NCBI RefSeq assembly: GCF_000191065.1
Contig: NZ_GL872282.1
Location: 104,683 to 168,682 of the forward strand
DNA length: 64,000 bases
Direction of reading: 5' to 3'
Origin: Prevotella multiformis DSM 16608
GTDB taxonomy: Bacteria; Bacteroidota; Bacteroidia; Bacteroidales; Bacteroidaceae
Part shown: piece after piece, positions 19,184 through 27,006 of the stretch
Numbering within the stretch: the stretch's first letter is position 1
How the letters are laid out: each line of letters begins with the position of its first letter
Program-made: the position numbers and the translations under genes
The notes under the pieces: model-generated
What the model was told of the DNA's origin: nothing
What the model saw: the letters and a program-made list of their open reading frames with translations, nothing else
Databases searched by the model: none

Positions 19184-19215
19184 GATAAACTTATCGAAAA
19201 AAGAGAATATAGGAA

Positions 19216-19581
19216 GTGAGCAAAACGGAAATTAATATGATGTATTGTGATTATATTTGGGATTCATTATCCCTTGTTGCAGGTGCCATCATTGTATATC
19301 GTATAGCAAAGAATGGAATACGATCGATAAAACCTTTAAGTTTATTTTCTTTATGTATTGGATGTCTCATGGTGATATTAGCTGTAATAGCTATACTTGT
19401 TAATGAATATCATGGAATTTGTGCAATATTGTTTGGTGTTGTTTTCTTCATTTTTACATATCGTGACAAGAACAAGCCTTCCCCTGGTCTTACGATTGAA
19501 TATTCATGGCATATTGGTGGCTATGAAGCTGGTATTATTGCAATTGCTTACGGATTAATCAGATTTTTTCGAGTGAGTTAA
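19216..19581 (+). CDS. Small membrane protein, immunity-like
   Basis: A protein of 121 residues from a GTG at 19216, or 114 from the ATG at 19237; the GTG has AGGA just upstream, so the choice is open. It has about four hydrophobic stretches (LSLVAGAIIVYRIA, LFSLCIGCLMVILAVIAIL, ICAILFGVVFFIFTY, AGIIAIAYGLIRFF) and little else. No family recognised. It follows the Rhs remnant by 32 bp, is A+T-rich and is the first of the island's small genes, so an immunity role against a pore-forming or membrane toxin is an inference from position only. Confidence 0.6.
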   Translation: MSKTEINMMYCDYIWDSLSLVAGAIIVYRIAKNGIRSIKPLSLFSLCIGCLMVILAVIAILVNEYHGICAILFGVVFFIFTYRDKNKPSPGLTIEYSWHIGGYEAGIIAIAYGLIRFFRVS

Positions 19582-19662
19582 TCTTCCATAGTGAAGTAGA
19601 GAAAAATCTATTTGAAATGGTATTGAATACTTTAAGTCTTACATTGACAGTGGCGGTTCTGA

Positions 19663-19845
19663 ATAAATGCTTGCAGAAGATTTGTCAGAACAGAGTTTAA
19701 TAGAGGGAGGCATAAGGACTCCACGGTAAAATATTCCATAAATCCACAGGAGTTATCATATGGCATTGGACTGATATTACAAGCAGTTCCTGATAATCAT
19801 TCTTCTAGAGTAAACAGTAAATATTCATCTAAACGGGAATTATGA
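19663..19845 (+). pseudogene. Probable toxin-tail remnant upstream of the 19842 gene
   Basis: An open stretch of about 60 codons without its own start, containing DSTVKYSINPQELSYGIG and ending SKYSSKREL. Its stop TGA overlaps the ATG of the next gene (ATGA), the layout expected of a toxin C-terminus followed by its immunity gene. No family recognised. Nothing else is seen in 19582-19662. Confidence 0.45.
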
Positions 19846-20486
19846 AATACAGAAATTAAACGGTATGGGCTGTCCTCTTTCTGATACCCGCAATAGTGCT
19901 TAATGCGCAGACTACTTTTAAATCCATCCATGTAGAAAAAGGGATTATAAAAGGGTATTACGAGTTATCCTCTAACGGATTATGTTATATACGTAAAGGA
20001 CATACGATTTCGATAAAAGGGAAAACTTATCCGTTCTATATGAGGATAGAAGATAACTCTAAGATTCGTAAATGGATCAATCCTTTTGACACTTTAGAAT
20101 ATCGGAAATTTCTTAATATGGATTTTGCTTTGGATGCACAAAGAGGTATTTATAAAAGAGATCTCTATTTATCTGATCTTGAATATGGATATGATGGTAC
20201 TCTTGTACATTCCGCAGGTGCGTTTTACTATCCTAAGAATCGTCGCAGTCAATTAATATCTTGTTACTATTTTTCGGGTGATATTATTTTTTATAAAATA
20301 CATCGGCATAGCTCTGAAGGGGGGAACAAATGTCTGTCTTTTACCTTAAAAAAGATGTTGGAAGAAAAGGAATTCGTTATTCTTAAGGAGGCAGAATCAG
20401 TAAGCAACTTATCAAAAAACGACATCTTGTCTATGGGACTAAAACCTACGGCTGTCTATTCGATATTTTATTGTTTAGATGAATAA
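19842..20486 (+). pseudogene. Exported protein gene with stop in the signal peptide
   Basis: Reading from the ATG at 19842 gives MKYRN, a TAA at 19857-19859, then in the same frame TVWAVLFLIPAIVLNAQTTF, a good signal peptide core with an A-Q cleavage site. The remaining 190 codons are intact. Either one base change disabled the gene, or translation restarts at the GTG at 19896, which would give a cytoplasmic protein of 196 residues without a signal. The mature part is basic and aromatic, with no family recognised. The ATG overlaps the stop of the preceding remnant. Probable former immunity protein. Confidence 0.6.
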
Positions 20487-20529
20487 CGCTTTTAGCTATA
20501 CAGAGGTTTTAAAGCTACTGTTACGGAGG

Positions 20530-20709
20530 ATGGAGAAATGTGACAAGTACACCAGCCGTATCGGTACAGGATTGTTTAACAACGTCTACGGTCGCAACAG
20601 CTCATACACAACCGGCTATCTATGAGACGCTTTTAATTATCATCCATCTCCTTCACGAGAAGTTGTGAGGAATCAAACGAAGCAAGACAGCACAAGAGTA
20701 AAATTTTAA
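20530..20709 (+). pseudogene. Toxin C-terminal remnant with internal stop
   Basis: From an ATG at 20530 the frame reads KYTSRIGTGLFNNVYGRNSS and ends in TTGYL at TGA 20623-20625, then continues in the same frame as DAFNYHPSPSREVVRNQT to a TAA at 20707-20709. The ordered composition on both sides of the stop suggests one former protein end. It lies 16 nt before the next gene. Toxin identity is inferred from position next to the Rhs remnant. Confidence 0.5.
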
Positions 20710-20725
20710 ATATTAGAAGGCATCA

Positions 20726-21043
20726 ATGAATAAAGAAAATAAAATCATATCATGCTTTGCCCTTTTGGCCTTTCTTGCAATTCCAATTTACCACATATGG
20801 GAAAATAATGAAATCACGAAAAACCCCTCTGTGACTTTTGGAATAATAGAGGACTTGTATTACGCTCATTACCGTCCCTGCTTTTCTTATACATACAGAG
20901 TCAATGGAAAAGAATTCAAAGGTTCTGAAAAACGAACAGGAGCTTTTAATTCGATCAAAAGTGGAGATACGATAGCAGTAAATTATGACATTAAACACCC
21001 GGAAATAAGTAAGCCTTATATAAGATGTGTAAGCTTTGAATAG
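20726..21043 (+). CDS. Small single-span membrane protein, immunity-like
   Basis: A 105-residue protein with one N-terminal hydrophobic segment (IISCFALLAFLAIPIYHIW) and a soluble domain that reads like a DUF3592-type beta fold (YRPCFSYTYRVNGKEFKGSE, GDTIAVNYDIKHPEIS). It may sit in the inner membrane facing the periplasm. It starts 16 nt after the remnant ending at 20709. It is a candidate immunity gene by context; no family can be named with confidence. Confidence 0.65.
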   Translation: MNKENKIISCFALLAFLAIPIYHIWENNEITKNPSVTFGIIEDLYYAHYRPCFSYTYRVNGKEFKGSEKRTGAFNSIKSGDTIAVNYDIKHPEISKPYIRCVSFE

Positions 21044-21160
21044 CATGCCAACTTAGGTATGCCGCACAAATTCAACAGAGACAGTCCGAAGGGGGGATTT
21101 GATACAAGACGATAGAAGAAAGTTTATAAGCAATAGATTGATGAGACTAAGAATAAAAAA

Positions 21161-21752
21161 GATTCTTCCATTAAATGCGTGGATGCTTTTCGTATAGCCT
21201 TAATAACGGAAGAAACAGAGTTATCCATTAAAAAAATATAGCCAAGACCGTCAACTGTCTCTCCTGATATCATCCTCCGATACAAAGACCTTTTCATTTT
21301 AATACGTTGAAATACAGATAAGATTTTGAAAAACCATTACATAATTTCAAACGAATCATCTGCAAATATAATAAACATGTGCATAAAGCAAGTATGTAAC
21401 CGGCAGTCAATCAACCTGTTATCAAGCCATTCCAAAAAGGTGCTTGATTGGGGGGCAAAAGGGCGTTAGTAACACGCTAAATGAGCACCTGTTGCAAGTC
21501 AATCAGGCATCTTTTAGAAGCTTGAAGAGCATGTGTCAGTTTTGAACTGCATAAAAATGTTTACAAGCTCCGATGATATGGGAACAAGTTGTTTGTAGAA
21601 GACGGAAAGACAGACTGATGGGCAGACATCGTATCTATTTGTCTTTTCTGCAGTTTATCCTCCTTTGCAAGACCATCTGATTTTGGACAGTCATACCCTG
21701 CAAGTGCATAAACCTTTATTCTATTTCCAATCTATGGATTTAACGGAAGGCC
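21161..21752 (+). mobile_element. MITE-like element, copy 1 (decayed ends)
   Basis: About 590 bp, alignable through most of its length with the copy at 49196-49793. Left end GATTCTTCCATTAAATGC and right end GGATTTAACGGAAGGCC are degenerate forms of the 18-bp inverted repeat seen intact in copy 2. Internal blocks include GAAAAACCATTACATAATTTC and AAAAGGTGCTTGATTGG. It has no long reading frame. It may separate the 21774 gene from its former toxin tail; between 21044 and 21160 only a short frame (MPHKFNRDSPKGGFDTRR) is seen. Confidence 0.75.
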
Positions 21753-21773
21753 TCCAAAACAGTCATTAAGAAA

Positions 21774-22301
21774 ATGAAGAAATTTAAATTCTTTCTATAC
21801 ACATCCTTTATTTCTCTCCTTATCTTTTGGGGGATGCAAATAATTTTATATATCATTACAACTCTTCTGGCAGGAGCCCGTCAAGAAACCATTTTCCCGG
21901 ATAGAATGACAGAAATGATAAATGGTCTTTTTATTCTTTCTTTTATTACGTTCGGGTATCTTGGCTGGTTAAATGTTTTTTTCCTATGGATGCTGTATTT
22001 CACTAAGATAAATAGAATATGGATGAGAAGCAAATGGGTATGCGTGATTGAAAGTACACTGTTTTGGATATTTTTTTATGTTTTAGGAATGGTGATAGAT
22101 TATCTTCCAGACAATATTAAGTTTTATTACACTCCCCCTATAGTTGAAAGTAGAAATGCTGTTTCTGATGCAGCTTACACCATTCACCCCTGTTTTTCTG
22201 ATGACGCTAAAATTTTATACGTGTATATTGTTCTTTTTTTAATTGCCGTTCTAACTAAACTCTATAAAAGAAAAGATACTGACAAGCTTTTCTTTATGTA
22301 G
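21774..22301 (+). CDS. Four-span membrane protein of unknown function
   Basis: A 175-residue A+T-rich gene encoding about four membrane helices (FISLLIFWGMQIILYIITTLL, NGLFILSFITFGYLGW, VIESTLFWIFFYVLGMVI, ILYVYIVLFLIAVLTKLY) with a 35-residue loop before the last. No family recognised. The ATG starts 22 bp after the right end of a MITE-like element. Its place in the island suggests an orphan immunity protein for a membrane-acting toxin; this is inference. Confidence 0.65.
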   Translation: MKKFKFFLYTSFISLLIFWGMQIILYIITTLLAGARQETIFPDRMTEMINGLFILSFITFGYLGWLNVFFLWMLYFTKINRIWMRSKWVCVIESTLFWIFFYVLGMVIDYLPDNIKFYYTPPIVESRNAVSDAAYTIHPCFSDDAKILYVYIVLFLIAVLTKLYKRKDTDKLFFM

Positions 22302-22453
22302 AGGGAAATGAATTCAAAGAAAAGATGCCATTATAGGCAGGAATTCAATATTACTTCATTAATATCAAGTGGATATATGCCCCAAGGAAAATATAGATTC
22401 ATTGTGAAGAACAGGAGAAATATAGCAGCAGATAATTTTATTCTAAAAAAAAA

Positions 22454-22540
22454 ATGATTTTTCCTCACGAGTCAGCTGAAAGAAGGAGAAGGATTCTCTT
22501 TATGAATATGTCTTTCCTAAAATTATTTTGCAAAACATGA
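22454..22540 (+). pseudogene. Probable toxin-tail remnant upstream of the 22537 gene
   Basis: A 28-codon frame rich in Arg (AERRRRILFMNMSFLKLF) whose TGA overlaps the ATG of the next gene. The same tail is repeated before the gene at 25167. Too short to be a gene; read as the end of a lost larger protein. Confidence 0.4.
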
Positions 22541-22793
22541 AAAGAAATATATCTAAGCACTTGCCAACAGTGCTGGCAGTTGGCATTTTATCTTGGTGTA
22601 TATTAGCCAGAAGTTTTTCTATGCTTTTTTCACTGGGTTCATTAAGCATATACATAGATAGACGACGTTATTTTCTTGAAAACTTCTTACCAGATTTTGT
22701 AAGTCTAATAACTTATGTCTTCACTCTCTGGATATGTATAAAGAAAGTCATGAATGACCGGTAAATCCCTTCCTTGCGAATATGACAATAAAT
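22459..22793 (+). repeat. 335-bp direct duplication, copy A
   Basis: Matches 25089-25423 with only about ten differences at a constant offset of 2630 bp. It contains the end of a short frame (remnant ending FLKLFCKT) and a whole 75-codon gene. Boundaries are sharp at both ends. Confidence 0.9.
22537..22764 (+). CDS. 75-residue membrane protein, copy A
   Basis: Small protein with two hydrophobic helices (LPTVLAVGILSWCILARSF and FVSLITYVFTLWICIKKV) joined by a short loop with IDRRRYFLENF. I chose the ATG at 22537; a TTG three codons upstream is also open. Nearly identical to the product of 25167-25394. No family recognised. The ATGA overlap with the preceding tail remnant suggests translational coupling, as for toxin and immunity pairs. 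Confidence 0.6.
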   Translation: MKRNISKHLPTVLAVGILSWCILARSFSMLFSLGSLSIYIDRRRYFLENFLPDFVSLITYVFTLWICIKKVMNDR

Positions 22794-22802
22794 GGTTCAT
22801 CC

Positions 22803-23045
22803 GACATTTGGAGTGATAACCTATGAATGATACTCAAAGTTTGAGACAAAAATCTCTTCATAACCTTCTCATTAATAATGGATTTAGACTAAATGAAGTG
22901 AATCTATAAGTTATAGTAACTCCTGCACTACTAATTAGCACATTATGATTATAATTCTCCGTATATAAAGGGTTTAACATATATGAGCAATGGTGTAAGT
23001 AGTTGATTATTAATAACTAATTATTATCACTCCAAATTCCGGAAG
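22803..23045. repeat. Short inverted-repeat element abutting an IS fragment
   Basis: ATTTGGAGTGATAA at about 22806 and TTATCACTCCAAAT at about 23025 are inverted over about 240 bp of A+T-rich DNA. The right arm continues as TCCGGAAGACC and resembles 39155-39190. It could be a small non-autonomous element inserted at or fused to the broken transposase gene. Confidence 0.4.
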
Positions 23046-23527
23046 ACCCATACTGCATCGAACTTGCGGGCAGGAACAAACTGGTGGTCAAAGTCCAGGT
23101 CAACATGGCTGCCCGCCTTTATAAGCCCCATCCTCCGTATCATCCGTAAAAGTAAGGTGTTCAGCTTCTCTGCAGTGTTGAAACTGTAAGACCTGCCGGA
23201 GGTTTCGCTCCTGTAGACAATATTCTTTTCGGCAAGCACCTTCAGTCCGCGCCCCACAGTGTCGGCACCGGGCAATAGCGTGCCGGGTCTCTGCTTGAAC
23301 TGCCCTATAAGTGCATTGATATCCTCAAGGCAATCCCCACCACAAAGGTAGCTGAAGAAGAGAGATCCCAGGATGCTTCCATGGCTGAATGCCTTGCCGC
23401 TGCATCCGCGTCTGCCCAACACGGATTCGGTAAGTTTTTCAAATCCCAGCTTTGAAAAAATGTCCATGATATGATAAATTCCTCCGAAGGAAGTGATATT
23501 CTCGTTTTTAATTGCTACCTTTGTCAT
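23027..23527 (-). pseudogene. IS1380-family transposase, N-terminal fragment
   Basis: The first about 155 codons match IS1380-type transposases (MTKVAIKNENITSFGGIYHI, GADTVGRGLKVLAE, HVDLDFDHQFVPARKFDA). Full-length members have about 430 residues, so two thirds are missing. After KFDA the frame runs into foreign sequence and stops, a junction with the inverted-repeat element to its left. It is non-functional. It shows that the island has received insertion sequences. Confidence 0.85.
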
Positions 23528-23659
23528 GTCAGTTTTTTGCTTGCTTGTTATGTTTGCAGCACCAAGATAGGTGAAAATTCTGACATATCCAAGTGTTTTG
23601 AGGACTTTGTTTCTCAGGCACTTGGATTTCTCACAAGAAGTTGTGCTGCGGAATTAAGG

Positions 23660-23760
23660 TAAAAAAATACAAAAATATAATGAGGTCTTGGAGATTATAT
23701 ATCATATTTGTTGTAAATATTTGATTTTCAACTAAAAAAAATACAAAAATATAATGAGGT
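23660..23760. repeat. Direct repeat near the IS1380 fragment
   Basis: ATACAAAAATATAATGAGGT preceded by an A-run occurs twice, ending at 23686 and 23760. It may be the outer end of the IS1380 element, present in two nested copies. Apart from this, 23528-23880 has only a short weak tail frame overlapping the next ATG. Confidence 0.6.
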
Positions 23761-23880
23761 TGCCAGCCTTTACTGATTGTTCTTATCCCGAGTTCAGGTT
23801 TACAGTAAAGTTAGGGTGTGTGTCAAGTTTTGAAGAAGTCACTGTTTAAAAAAACTTACAAGACAATTAAATCAAAAATT

Positions 23881-24879
23881 ATGAGAGCAATACTTAAAGA
23901 AATCAGGTTTTGCGAGCATGAGGACTATACGCCACATCGCATTGCAATGATGTTTTCAGAAGAAACTAACGATGAAGAATTGTATGTGTTTGGTACAACA
24001 ATTGAAGTGCAGTATTGTACAAAAGAGAAGTTTATAGGTGGTATATCAGATTCTTTATTTAAAAAGAAAAAGGCTTTTGCTAAGAAACAAATAGGTAAAA
24101 TGTTCGAAATCAATCTCTATAAGTTCACTGTAAGAGAATTGACAAACGATAAATATGTTGCCTTCGAAGTTTCAATATTTGACCCCTATGACTGTGGTGC
24201 CTCTGAAACTCTTAAAGACTATCATATCGCATCTTATATGACTATAGAGGATGTGAAAATGAAACTTAAATTTGGCATTACAATGGCTGGAATTGAAGGA
24301 CATGCAGAAGGTGTTCTGCCAGATAATTCAACAGAAATAATAACAACAGAATTGTTCTTTCCCAAGCCGTCCCCCGAGAAGAGACACTTTGATATTCCCT
24401 ATAGTAAATATTCGAACTTGACTACCAGTTATATAATTAGCGAAGTAGCTGTAAATGACATTCGCAAAGGTCGTAATCTTGCATATCAAATAAAAGAGCA
24501 GGATATTCCGTATTACGAGTTCGACAAATACATTCGTCAGATAGAGGGCTATCGTTCTAGTGTCAGAAATGCTAAGGCTATAAATGAATCCTTGAGAAAG
24601 AAAATTTTCTTTTGGAAGCCTAAAGTAGTCGTTGAGGAATTGAAACTAAAGCAAAATGTCGTTTCATTGTTCAAAGACTGTATTATTCTTGGCAAATGCT
24701 ATCCTGCAGAATGTGACAAAGCAGACCATGAGTATGCTAAAGAATGCGAAAAGATCCTTAGGAAACAATTTTTGGGTGAAGATATGGACGAAAAAGAATT
24801 CAAAGATAAATGGTTTGATTTTATACAAGCACTTAAAAAGAAATATAAGGGAAGAGAAACTATAAGACCTATCGATTAA
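23881..24879 (+). CDS. 332-residue protein of unknown function
   Basis: Cytoplasmic-looking, A+T-rich gene with no signal peptide or membrane span. The N-terminal half is beta-rich (MRAILKEIRFCEHEDYTPHR, YVFGTTIEVQYCTKEKFIGG) and the C-terminal half helical and Lys-rich, ending KKYKGRETIRPID. I chose the ATG at 23881; the frame is open 21 codons upstream to 23818 but that part is poorly composed. The stop of a short upstream frame overlaps the ATG (ATGA). No family recognised. It is the largest intact gene of the island; immunity or cargo function cannot be decided. Confidence 0.65.
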   Translation: MRAILKEIRFCEHEDYTPHRIAMMFSEETNDEELYVFGTTIEVQYCTKEKFIGGISDSLFKKKKAFAKKQIGKMFEINLYKFTVRELTNDKYVAFEVSIFDPYDCGASETLKDYHIASYMTIEDVKMKLKFGITMAGIEGHAEGVLPDNSTEIITTELFFPKPSPEKRHFDIPYSKYSNLTTSYIISEVAVNDIRKGRNLAYQIKEQDIPYYEFDKYIRQIEGYRSSVRNAKAINESLRKKIFFWKPKVVVEELKLKQNVVSLFKDCIILGKCYPAECDKADHEYAKECEKILRKQFLGEDMDEKEFKDKWFDFIQALKKKYKGRETIRPID

Positions 24880-25020
24880 GAAAGTTTTCCGTGAGCTTTA
24901 GCATATTGACAAGTATAGCAAACAAGAGAAGGTCTTCATCAGTTACCCTTAATTATGGATATCCTGTAAATTCATAATTAATTGTTTTCCAAAGTGGTAT
25001 GTTATTTGTACTTTTGTAGA

Positions 25021-25064
25021 AAATCCCCCGGATGCCCATCATGGGCAGAATCGGGGGAATTCAC
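25021..25064. other. Strong hairpin upstream of the duplicated gene
   Basis: TCCCCCG pairs with CGGGGGA and encloses a second stem TGCCCAT-C-ATGGGCA. A -7-like TACTTTTG lies just before it at 25009-25016, so it would be the 5' end of a transcript. It has no T-run. The rest of 24880-25088 shows only short broken frames. Confidence 0.55.
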
Positions 25065-25088
25065 CCAAAAAGTGTTGTGGACCACATC

Positions 25089-25423
25089 TTTTCCTCACTA
25101 TTCAGCTGAAAGAAGGAGAAGGATTCTCTTTATGAATATGTCTTTCCTAAAATTATTTTGCAAAACATGAAAAGAAATATATCTAAGCACTTGCCAACTG
25201 TGCTGGCAGTTGGCATTTTATCTTGGTGTATATTAGCCAGAAGTTTTTCTATGCTTCTCTCCCTGGGTTCATTAAGCATATACATAGATAGACGACTTTA
25301 TTTTCTTGAAAACTTCTTACCAGATTTCGTAAGTCTAATAACTTATGCCTTCACTCTCTGGATATGTATAAAGAAAGTCATGAATGACCGGTGAATCCCA
25401 TCCTTGCGAATATGACAATAAAT
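25089..25423 (+). repeat. 335-bp direct duplication, copy B
   Basis: Second copy of 22459-22793, including the Arg-rich tail (ending FLKLFCKT at 25168-25170) and the 75-codon gene. Immediately to its right the sequence differs from copy A and another remnant begins. Confidence 0.9.
25167..25394 (+). CDS. 75-residue membrane protein, copy B
   Basis: Duplicate of the 22537 gene with a few substitutions, mostly conservative (for example LLSLGSL for LFSLGSL and RRLYF for RRRYF). Two hydrophobic helices. Both copies keep an open frame, so both may be expressed. It overlaps the preceding tail by ATGA. A -7-like box and hairpin precede the unit. Confidence 0.6.
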   Translation: MKRNISKHLPTVLAVGILSWCILARSFSMLLSLGSLSIYIDRRLYFLENFLPDFVSLITYAFTLWICIKKVMNDR

Positions 25424-25427
25424 TTTG

Positions 25428-25707
25428 CAGCGTATCGACTTCATGCCTACGTCGAAATTGTACAATTCCGCCTGCAAGTACGAGAATGAAAAGCATCCGA
25501 CTACTGTCAAAGTAGGTCAGGTATGGTTAGAATGTATGAATACAGAAACAGACGGAAGACAATATAACGGATGATTTCATTCCAAATCATCATGTGAAAT
25601 TATCGTATTCAATCGACAAAAACTTGCAAGTTTCCCGACATTGGAAGAAAACAGACCTCGTAAATCTCTTTTTGACAGATACATGGCATCCATCAAATCT
25701 TATATGA
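25428..25707 (+). pseudogene. Frameshifted toxin-tail remnant
   Basis: Frame one reads RIDFMPTSKLYNSACKYENE and on to VGQVWLECMNTETDGRQYNG and a TGA at 25572-25574. A second frame resumes at once with FIPNHHVKLSYSIDKNLQVS and ends DTWHPSNLI at a TGA at 25705-25707. The two halves read as one former protein of about 93 residues or more with a frameshift. It stops 16 nt before the lipoprotein gene, the same spacing as at 20709 and 20726. Confidence 0.5.
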
Positions 25708-25723
25708 CTGTATGATAATTTAT

Positions 25724-26278
25724 ATGAAGAAGATGATTTGTTTATTGGCTGCAATGGCTTTCATTTCTTGTGATTATCAGTATAATAACTTTAAGATCAC
25801 AGGGATAAGTATGCACGCTGTCACTTTGAGCGACTCCGTTAACTCAAAAAAGAAATATTATTTGATAGGCTTTACTACCGTATTATGTCATTCAAAATTC
25901 ACTCTTTTTGGAGGTGGGGTTGAACCCGGTCTAAAGGGAATTGATGAGAGAATCAAATCTATTGAAATTTATACACGCAATGGCAAGACTATTTCTTCCC
26001 ATTTTAAGGGATGGAGAGCTAGTTTGGAAGGTTCCATCTCGGACGGGACAGCTGACTATTCTTATTTATCTTCTTCAAACATTAGAGAGCTTGTTAATTC
26101 TATAAATGATCGTGATAGACAGGGCGTTGGAGAGCGAATAAAATTCAGACGCCTCTTTTATACAAATTCAGACGATATACCATACAAGATTGTCATAAGA
26201 TTTAATAAACGAAAGATTAATTCAAAGGTCATAAACGAGGAAGAAAAATATAAGGTGATCAGTGCAGCGCATTCATAA
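25724..26278 (+). CDS. Lipoprotein of unknown function, immunity-like
   Basis: A 184-residue protein with a lipoprotein signal (MKKMICLLAAMAFISC) and acylated Cys at about residue 16. The mature part is beta-rich (KKYYLIGFTTVLCHSKFTLF, GKTISSHFKGWRASLEGS) with a basic C-terminus. No family recognised. A start four codons upstream at 25712 is possible, but 25724 fits the signal peptide. It follows a frameshifted remnant by 16 nt and is the last small gene before tRNA-Ser. A periplasmic immunity lipoprotein is a reasonable guess. The stretch 26279-26583 after it shows nothing clear. Confidence 0.65.
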   Translation: MKKMICLLAAMAFISCDYQYNNFKITGISMHAVTLSDSVNSKKKYYLIGFTTVLCHSKFTLFGGGVEPGLKGIDERIKSIEIYTRNGKTISSHFKGWRASLEGSISDGTADYSYLSSSNIRELVNSINDRDRQGVGERIKFRRLFYTNSDDIPYKIVIRFNKRKINSKVINEEEKYKVISAAHS

Positions 26279-26583
26279 CATATCATCCTTTAATCGGATT
26301 CCAGCAAACAAGTTAAAATTGCGTACATGAACAGATTAGAGGATCAGAAAGTCTCATGGACAGGAACGCACAGTCTCATATTCCCATGGAAATCACAGTT
26401 TCAAGACCTCTGCAAAACAGCTTTGTAAGTAGGAGAATTTAATGCATATTGCTTGTTGATTATCAATAACGGTTTTCTGAACGGACTGCGTTTTTGCAGA
26501 GTCCACTGTTCCGAGCACAAAACTGGCTGCCCTTAAATATCTACTGTCCCCTTATTATGGATTTAGTATGGCTTTAGCACAAG

Positions 26584-26618
26584 CAAGAAAAAAGCCGTAA
26601 ACAAAATGCTTACGGCTT
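26584..26618 (-). terminator. Terminator of tRNA-Ser
   Basis: On the minus strand AAGCCGTAA, a 9-base loop and TTACGGCTT are followed by a T-rich run. It begins six bases beyond the 3' end of the tRNA. Confidence 0.85.
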
Positions 26619-26624
26619 CACAAG

Positions 26625-26713
26625 CGGAAGTAGAGGGATTCAAACCCCCGATACGCGTAAGGGCGTATACCGGATTTCGAGTCCAGCGCATTCGGTCACT
26701 CTGCCATACTTCC
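26625..26713 (-). tRNA. tRNA-Ser (anticodon CGA)
   Basis: An 89-nt class II tRNA. The acceptor GGAAGTA pairs with TACTTCC, the anticodon loop is CTCGAAA with anticodon CGA, the long variable arm is TATACGCCCTTACGCGTA, and the T arm contains GGGTTTGAATCCC. CCA is not encoded. It borders the right end of the accessory island, which suggests it may once have served as an integration site, but I found no repeated tRNA end at the other border. Confidence 0.95.
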
Positions 26714-26727
26714 TTAATTTGACAGTG

Positions 26728-26759
26728 CAAAAGTAAACAATTCTACTGTAAACGCCAAA
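26728..26759 (-). promoter_or_regulatory. Promoter of tRNA-Ser
   Basis: On the minus strand TTTG (26756-26759), 20 bp, then TACTTTTG (26728-26735), 14 nt before the tRNA. Good Bacteroidetes promoter. The rest of 26760-27006 shows nothing supportable. Confidence 0.75.
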
Positions 26760-27006
26760 TTATTCAAACGATAATTGCATGCAGCCTGACAAGATCCGGG
26801 ATTATCGACATACTCTCAACTTCTCCACACATCGAATTTGGGAAAAGAAGCATCTCCTTCCCCCCTATCAGCAACCACAAATGTTCTATGAAGTACCGAT
26901 GAAAAAATAACCTGTACCTTATTCTCCCTTCCCAGACGGACTTGCCTCACCTTTTTTGCAACACATCCCTGAATCGTATTGGATGCGTCTATTCGATCGG
27001 ACTCGG

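Noticed and set aside
18868..19188. 106-codon frame starting at 18868
   Set aside because: It runs out of frame with the Rhs remnant that overlaps it and has no coherent composition.
26625..26713. tRNA-Ser as a proven attachment site of the island
   Set aside because: No duplicated tRNA 3' end was found at the left border and no integrase is present, so only adjacency can be claimed.
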